Positions 32,825-36,477 of a DNA stretch of 36,477 nucleotides are shown here, in pieces (the stretch's first letter is position 1; each line of letters starts with the position of its first letter). The notes under the pieces were generated by a model. It saw nothing but the letters and a program-made list of their open reading frames with translations. It was not told where the DNA came from and ran no database searches. Made by a program: the position numbers and the translations under genes. This DNA comes from Bacteroidota bacterium. GTDB lineage: Bacteria > Bacteroidota > Bacteroidia > J057. The stretch is from positions 1-36,477 of the forward strand of contig JAAFHL010000006.1 of assembly GCA_013298365.1 (NCBI GenBank). Reading direction: 5' to 3'.

Positions 32825-34183
32825 ATGATATTTACTTCTTACAATCCATATAATTTGGAGGTAGTGGGAAAATACGAATCTCACACACCACAAATAATTG
32901 AAAATCAAATAGTTAAGGCTTTTTTTGTCCAAAAAAGATGGGAAGCATTTTCCTTTGCAGAAAGAGCCACTTATTTTGTCGCCTTAGCCAAGTATTTGCG
33001 TACATATAAAAATGATTTAGCCACATTGATTAGCTTGGAAATGGGCAAAATTATCACAGAATCTTTGGCAGAAATTGAGAAATGTGCAGGTGCTTGCGAA
33101 TATTTTGCGGAAAATGCAGCCCTTTTTTTGCAAGACAAAAATATTCTTACTGATGCGCTCAAAAGTGGCGTATCTTATGAGCCTGTGGGAGTTGTTTTTA
33201 CCATCATGCCTTGGAATTTCCCGTTTTGGCAGGTATTTCGCTATGCGGCGGCAGCTTTGATGGCAGGCAATGTAACGATTTTGAAACATGCACCTAATGT
33301 TTTTGGTTGTGCTTTGGCAATTGAAAAGGCTTTTTTAGCAGTTGGCTTTCCGCAAGGCGTGTTTCAATCCCTTATTTGCGACACCGACACGATTCCTAAC
33401 ATCATCGCAGATGATAGAATCGCGATGGTTTCTTTTACAGGAAGCGAAAAAGTGGGGAGCATTGTGGCAAGTTTGGCGGGCAAAAATATCAAAAAATGTG
33501 TGCTGGAACTGGGCGGAAACGATGCTTTGATTGTGTGCGAAGATGCTGACCTTGCGCAAGCTGCCAAAGTTGCGATTCAATCTCGTATGTCAAATGCAGG
33601 GCAGGTTTGTATTGCTGCGAAACGTTTTTTGGTGGCAAAAAATATTAAATCCGCTTTTATCCAACATCTGATAGATTTAGTCTCAACACTTAAACATGGC
33701 GACCCTTTATTATTTGGCACGAAAATGGGCGTATTGGCAAGAATGGATTTAGCAGATACTTTGCAAAATCAACTCGAACTTTCTTTGAAACAAGGTGCGA
33801 CTTTGTTGTATGGGGGAAATAGAAGGAATTGCTGGTTTGAACCCACCATTATAGATAAGGTAAGCCCTGAAAATGTGGCATTTACAGATGAAACCTTCGG
33901 TCCTTTGGCTGCAATTAGTAGTTTTGAGACAGAAACGGAAGCGATTCAACTCGCTAATGCGTCTTGTTATGGATTGAGTGCATCTATTTGGACAAAAGAC
34001 ATCGAAAAGGCAAGCAGTTTACTAAAACAATTAAAGGTAGGTAGTGTTTTTGCGAATGCTTTGGTGCGCTCCGATTACCGTTTACCTATTGGCGGAACAA
34101 AAAAGTCTGGGTTTGGAAGAGAACTCTCTGAAATCGGCATACAAGATTTTTGTATTCCCAAAACCTTTTTTTTCGCAGAATAA
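32825..34183 (+). CDS. NAD(P)-dependent succinate-semialdehyde dehydrogenase-like
   Basis: A 452-aa aldehyde dehydrogenase. The catalytic C262 lies in GQVCIAAKR, the general base E228 in LELGGND, and the cofactor/oxyanion asparagine in MPWNFPFW. The overall length and motifs such as FTGSEKVGSIVA and NALVRSDYRLPIGGTKKSGFGREL match the short YneI/Sad-type succinate-semialdehyde dehydrogenases. It would oxidise succinate semialdehyde to succinate in GABA or related catabolism. The precise substrate among ALDH members is inferred. The histidine kinase gene follows after 18 bp. Confidence 0.88.
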   Translation: MIFTSYNPYNLEVVGKYESHTPQIIENQIVKAFFVQKRWEAFSFAERATYFVALAKYLRTYKNDLATLISLEMGKIITESLAEIEKCAGACEYFAENAALFLQDKNILTDALKSGVSYEPVGVVFTIMPWNFPFWQVFRYAAAALMAGNVTILKHAPNVFGCALAIEKAFLAVGFPQGVFQSLICDTDTIPNIIADDRIAMVSFTGSEKVGSIVASLAGKNIKKCVLELGGNDALIVCEDADLAQAAKVAIQSRMSNAGQVCIAAKRFLVAKNIKSAFIQHLIDLVSTLKHGDPLLFGTKMGVLARMDLADTLQNQLELSLKQGATLLYGGNRRNCWFEPTIIDKVSPENVAFTDETFGPLAAISSFETETEAIQLANASCYGLSASIWTKDIEKASSLLKQLKVGSVFANALVRSDYRLPIGGTKKSGFGRELSEIGIQDFCIPKTFFFAE

Positions 34184-34201
34184 ACACCAAAATTAGTCAT
34201 T

Positions 34202-35500
34202 ATGACCATTTTACACCGCATGATGGTACAATTACATAGGATTCTAAAACGTTTTTTTGGTTTTGACGAAGAAAACATTAGTAACAGATATCTAGTAGCA
34301 ATCATTGCTACGATGATGCTCTTTTTGAGTACACAGATTTTGTTTAGTATTGAAAGTAATATTAATACACAAAATGTCTATGTTACCATCGCATCTTACA
34401 TATGTTTTTTGATTTTGTATGTATTCTCTCGCTATAAATCGTTACATAATATTACCCGTTGGCTATTTCTGTTTGTATCTATTGCCATGATTGCAGGTTT
34501 TTGGCTTACCACAGAAGGACTTTTTGGCTCTATTATTTCCTATTTCCCTTTGGCAATGTTCAATTTTGTGGCTGTAATAGAGAGAAAATACCATTTCCCC
34601 ATTCTTGCTTTATTCATTGTTGTTGCTGTAATGCTTTTCTCTATTGATTTGTATAAACCTGCTTGGATAATTAATTACAATTCGATTGAGGCAAAACGGG
34701 CAGATGTTTTTAGTGGAATGTTGTTTACAAGTTTACTCATTGCGATTGCTTTTAGCTATTTGAAAGGGCAGTACGACGAAAATGTATTGGAATTGAAAAA
34801 GCAAATTGAGGAACAAAAAAGGTTAAATGAAGAGTTGGATAATTTTGTATATCGCACTTCGCATGATTTGCGTGCGCCTGTTTCCTCGTCTTTGGGCTTG
34901 ATAGATTTGATGGAAATGAATGAAACCTCGGCAGAAAATAGTAAATATTTGGAATTACAGCGTAGAAGTTTGGTGAAAATGGACGATTTTATAAGAGATA
35001 TTTTAAATTATTCTCGCAATAGTCGTTTGGAATTGATACAAGAAGACATAGATTTTAAGACCTTATTTGATGAAGCCATAGAACAAATACGCTTTTCAAA
35101 TCATGCAGAAGATATGCATTATCTATTTGAAAATGAGGCTAATATAATTATTAAATCGGATAAAATGCGCTGGCAAGTCATTTTTAATAATATCGTAAGC
35201 AATGCTTATAAGTACAGAAATACACAACGCAAAGACGGTTTTTTACGCATTATTATTCGGAAAGAAAATCAGTTCTTACGAGTCGTTTTTGATGATAATG
35301 GCATTGGAATAGCGGCGGAAAGTTTGCCCAAAGTGTTTGATATGTTTTATCGGGCAAGTACCAAATCCGTAGGCTCAGGGGTAGGTTTATATATTGTAAA
35401 ACAGGCAATCATAAAGTTGGGTGGCGATATTGAATGTAATTCTATTTTGGGCAAAGGTACTACTTTCACCATCAGTTTACTGATTGAATCTGAAAAATAA
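34202..35500 (+). CDS. Membrane sensor histidine kinase
   Basis: A 432-aa kinase. Five to six membrane segments occupy about 28-190, followed by a short coiled linker (KKQIEEQKRLNEELDNF). The HisKA box has H221 in RTSHDLRAPVSSS, and the HATPase domain shows the N box NIVSNAYKYRN, G1 DDNGIGIA, F box and G2 GSGVGLYIVKQA. No periplasmic sensor domain or receiver domain is present, so the signal is probably sensed in the membrane, and its response regulator is not nearby. It is 18 bp behind the dehydrogenase gene. Its 3' end overlaps the convergent methyltransferase by 29 bp. Confidence 0.93.
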   Translation: MTILHRMMVQLHRILKRFFGFDEENISNRYLVAIIATMMLFLSTQILFSIESNINTQNVYVTIASYICFLILYVFSRYKSLHNITRWLFLFVSIAMIAGFWLTTEGLFGSIISYFPLAMFNFVAVIERKYHFPILALFIVVAVMLFSIDLYKPAWIINYNSIEAKRADVFSGMLFTSLLIAIAFSYLKGQYDENVLELKKQIEEQKRLNEELDNFVYRTSHDLRAPVSSSLGLIDLMEMNETSAENSKYLELQRRSLVKMDDFIRDILNYSRNSRLELIQEDIDFKTLFDEAIEQIRFSNHAEDMHYLFENEANIIIKSDKMRWQVIFNNIVSNAYKYRNTQRKDGFLRIIIRKENQFLRVVFDDNGIGIAAESLPKVFDMFYRASTKSVGSGVGLYIVKQAIIKLGGDIECNSILGKGTTFTISLLIESEK

Positions 35501-36155
35501 AATTTTGTTCGCCCCATACTTTCTTTTCCCAAACCTTACACAAGCACAGTGAATGTTGATTCGCAATATTTTCTATTTCTGCCAAACGACAATCTTCTGA
35601 CAAAATCATAATAACTTCTGTTTGCTGCGGGCAAACTTGAAAATATTCGTTTAATCCTTGAAAAAAACGATGAAAATAGCCAAATTCTGCTCCACAAAAA
35701 AAAGCCTTTTCGGCATCATTTTGAGGATTTTGAGGATAATAAGGCGGATTAATGACAATATATTCAAAAAAACGATGTTGAATGTTGGCAAAAATATCGG
35801 ACTCAATGACTTCTAAGGCTAAGTTATTTCTCAAACTATTCATTTTCAATCCTTTCAATGCAGCAGGATTAATATCTGTTGCAGTTACAATTGCTCCCTT
35901 TTGCGCAGCAAATAAACTTACAAGTCCACTTCCTGCCCCTAATTCCCATAATTTTTTATCTCTTAGTTCTTTTTTTGCCAAAAAATCTATCAAACATTTT
36001 GTGCTTATATAGAAGGCAGGGTGGAATACCGACGGCAAAATCGTCATTTCTATTTGCCCAAAGCGGTACTCATGCGGCACATTTGTGTATTTTTTTGCGA
36101 CAAATTGTAAGAAGGGAGAAGTCAGGCGTTTTAAAATTTTTCGTAGCGTTGTCAT
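35472..36155 (-). CDS. HemK/PrmC-like (MTS-domain) methyltransferase
   Basis: A 227-aa class I SAM-dependent methyltransferase. Motif I is LWELGAGSGLVSLFAA, the acidic ribose contact is in TATDINPAAL, and the catalytic motif is VINPPYYP (NPPY). This places it among enzymes that methylate planar nitrogens, such as PrmC/TrmN6 types that act on glutamine or adenine. It lacks the N-terminal PrmC domain, so a release-factor target is uncertain. It is convergent with the kinase gene. Confidence 0.85.
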   Translation of the reverse strand: MTTLRKILKRLTSPFLQFVAKKYTNVPHEYRFGQIEMTILPSVFHPAFYISTKCLIDFLAKKELRDKKLWELGAGSGLVSLFAAQKGAIVTATDINPAALKGLKMNSLRNNLALEVIESDIFANIQHRFFEYIVINPPYYPQNPQNDAEKAFFCGAEFGYFHRFFQGLNEYFQVCPQQTEVIMILSEDCRLAEIENIANQHSLCLCKVWEKKVWGEQNFIFQIQSVN

Positions 36156-36187
36156 TTAGCAGATTCAAGTAATAAACTATCACACCG

Positions 36188-36463
36188 TTATTGTGGGCAT
36201 GACTGAACAACCCTTTTTCTAGGTCTATTGTTGAGTTTAATCGCAATGTTTTTAATAAAGGCATCATCAATATCGTCAAAATCTATTTTTAACCCCTCTT
36301 TTTTGATATTTCTTGTCTTTACTACGCCCCTTCTCTCTTTGATATGCCTACAATCTGTTTGGGATTTATCTATATTTATCGTCTCGCCTATCTCTTTTTG
36401 GCTTTTAGCTTATGATTTAAATACACTTATTGTGTATATTTGCTCCGAACCTAATTGATTCAT
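36188..36463 (-). pseudogene. Decayed IS30-family transposase remnant
   Basis: The minus strand from the ATG at 36463 reads MNQLGSEQIYTISVFKS, a stop at 36410-36412 (TAA where CAA/Gln would fit), then AKSQKEIGETINIDKS. This is the N-terminal helix-turn-helix region of IS30-type transposases. The same frame goes on without the catalytic core to DDAFIKNIAIKLNNRPRKR, the C-terminal 'LNNRPRKR' block of the family, and ends at 36188. Total length is 92 codons against about 300-400 for an intact protein, so most of the DDE domain is deleted. No terminal inverted repeats were identified. The insertion is dead and the window end cuts off its upstream flank. Confidence 0.7.
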
Positions 36464-36477
36464 ATTTTTGTAGCTTT

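Noticed and set aside
36070-36279. Minus-strand 69-aa ORF at the window end
   Set aside because: Different frame from the transposase relic and overlapping the methyltransferase start region; it shows no family features.
36228-36458. Plus-strand 76-aa membrane-like ORF
   Set aside because: It is the antisense of the decayed IS30 transposase, whose HTH and LNNRPRKR blocks are recognisable on the other strand.

Overview
The window is AT-rich chromosomal DNA from a member of the Bacteroidota, most likely of the Cytophagales type. The case rests on several things seen together: repeated promoter-like sites matching the Bacteroidota consensus (TTG, about 20 nt, TAnnTTTG); a TonB-dependent receptor paired with a DUF4249 lipoprotein; an OstA-like multi-repeat protein; a DUF2795 mini-protein; an OlsF/GlsF-like two-domain acyltransferase; and no strong Shine-Dalgarno sequences. 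Genus cannot be told from the sequence alone. I see no tRNA, rRNA, CRISPR array or prophage.

Left part (1-15.9 kb). A Nudix hydrolase and a large AAA+ ATPase (minus strand) are followed by a nuclease-rich accessory patch. It holds a DUF1016/YhcG-type PD-(D/E)XK gene enclosed by a perfect 52-bp direct repeat that carries the AAA gene's promoter, then two tandem paralogues of a small restriction-endonuclease-like family, each with its own copy of a duplicated promoter. Housekeeping genes follow: an OstA-like LPS-transport protein with an expanded 31-residue repeat, ribD (riboflavin), an orphan FecE-like ATPase with a DUF2795 gene, purQ and nadC (purine and NAD synthesis), and a DevC-like ABC permease. 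A 710-aa Eco57I/type IIG-like methyltransferase whose catalytic NPPY motif is lost and an Rpn-type PD-(D/E)XK nuclease form a second accessory patch.

Middle (15.9-24.3 kb). An envelope cluster on the minus strand (lipoprotein, DUF4249 lipoprotein, TonB receptor) is interspersed with REP-like hairpins that show compensatory stem changes. A MarR regulator then diverges from an ABC ATPase and a membrane fusion lipoprotein. These two plus the DevC-like permease 9 kb away would make a complete DevABC/MacAB-like exporter with split genes. gcvH follows, then a terminator and a highly palindromic 180-bp intergenic element.

Right part (24.3-36.5 kb). A minus-strand run holds tatC, a zinc-ribbon/FHA protein, a beta-barrel protein, a PAP2 phosphatase and an unknown membrane protein. 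A plus-strand pair encodes an outer-membrane barrel and an ornithine/glycine-lipid-type acyltransferase. murF diverges from a succinate-semialdehyde dehydrogenase and a histidine kinase. An NPPY methyltransferase comes next, and the window ends in a decayed IS30-family transposase remnant that is not visible as an intact ORF.

Most likely to repay follow-up: the promoter-repeat-bounded nuclease cassette, the catalytically dead type IIG-like protein that keeps its recognition domain, the covarying REP hairpins, and the crossed-stem element after gcvH.
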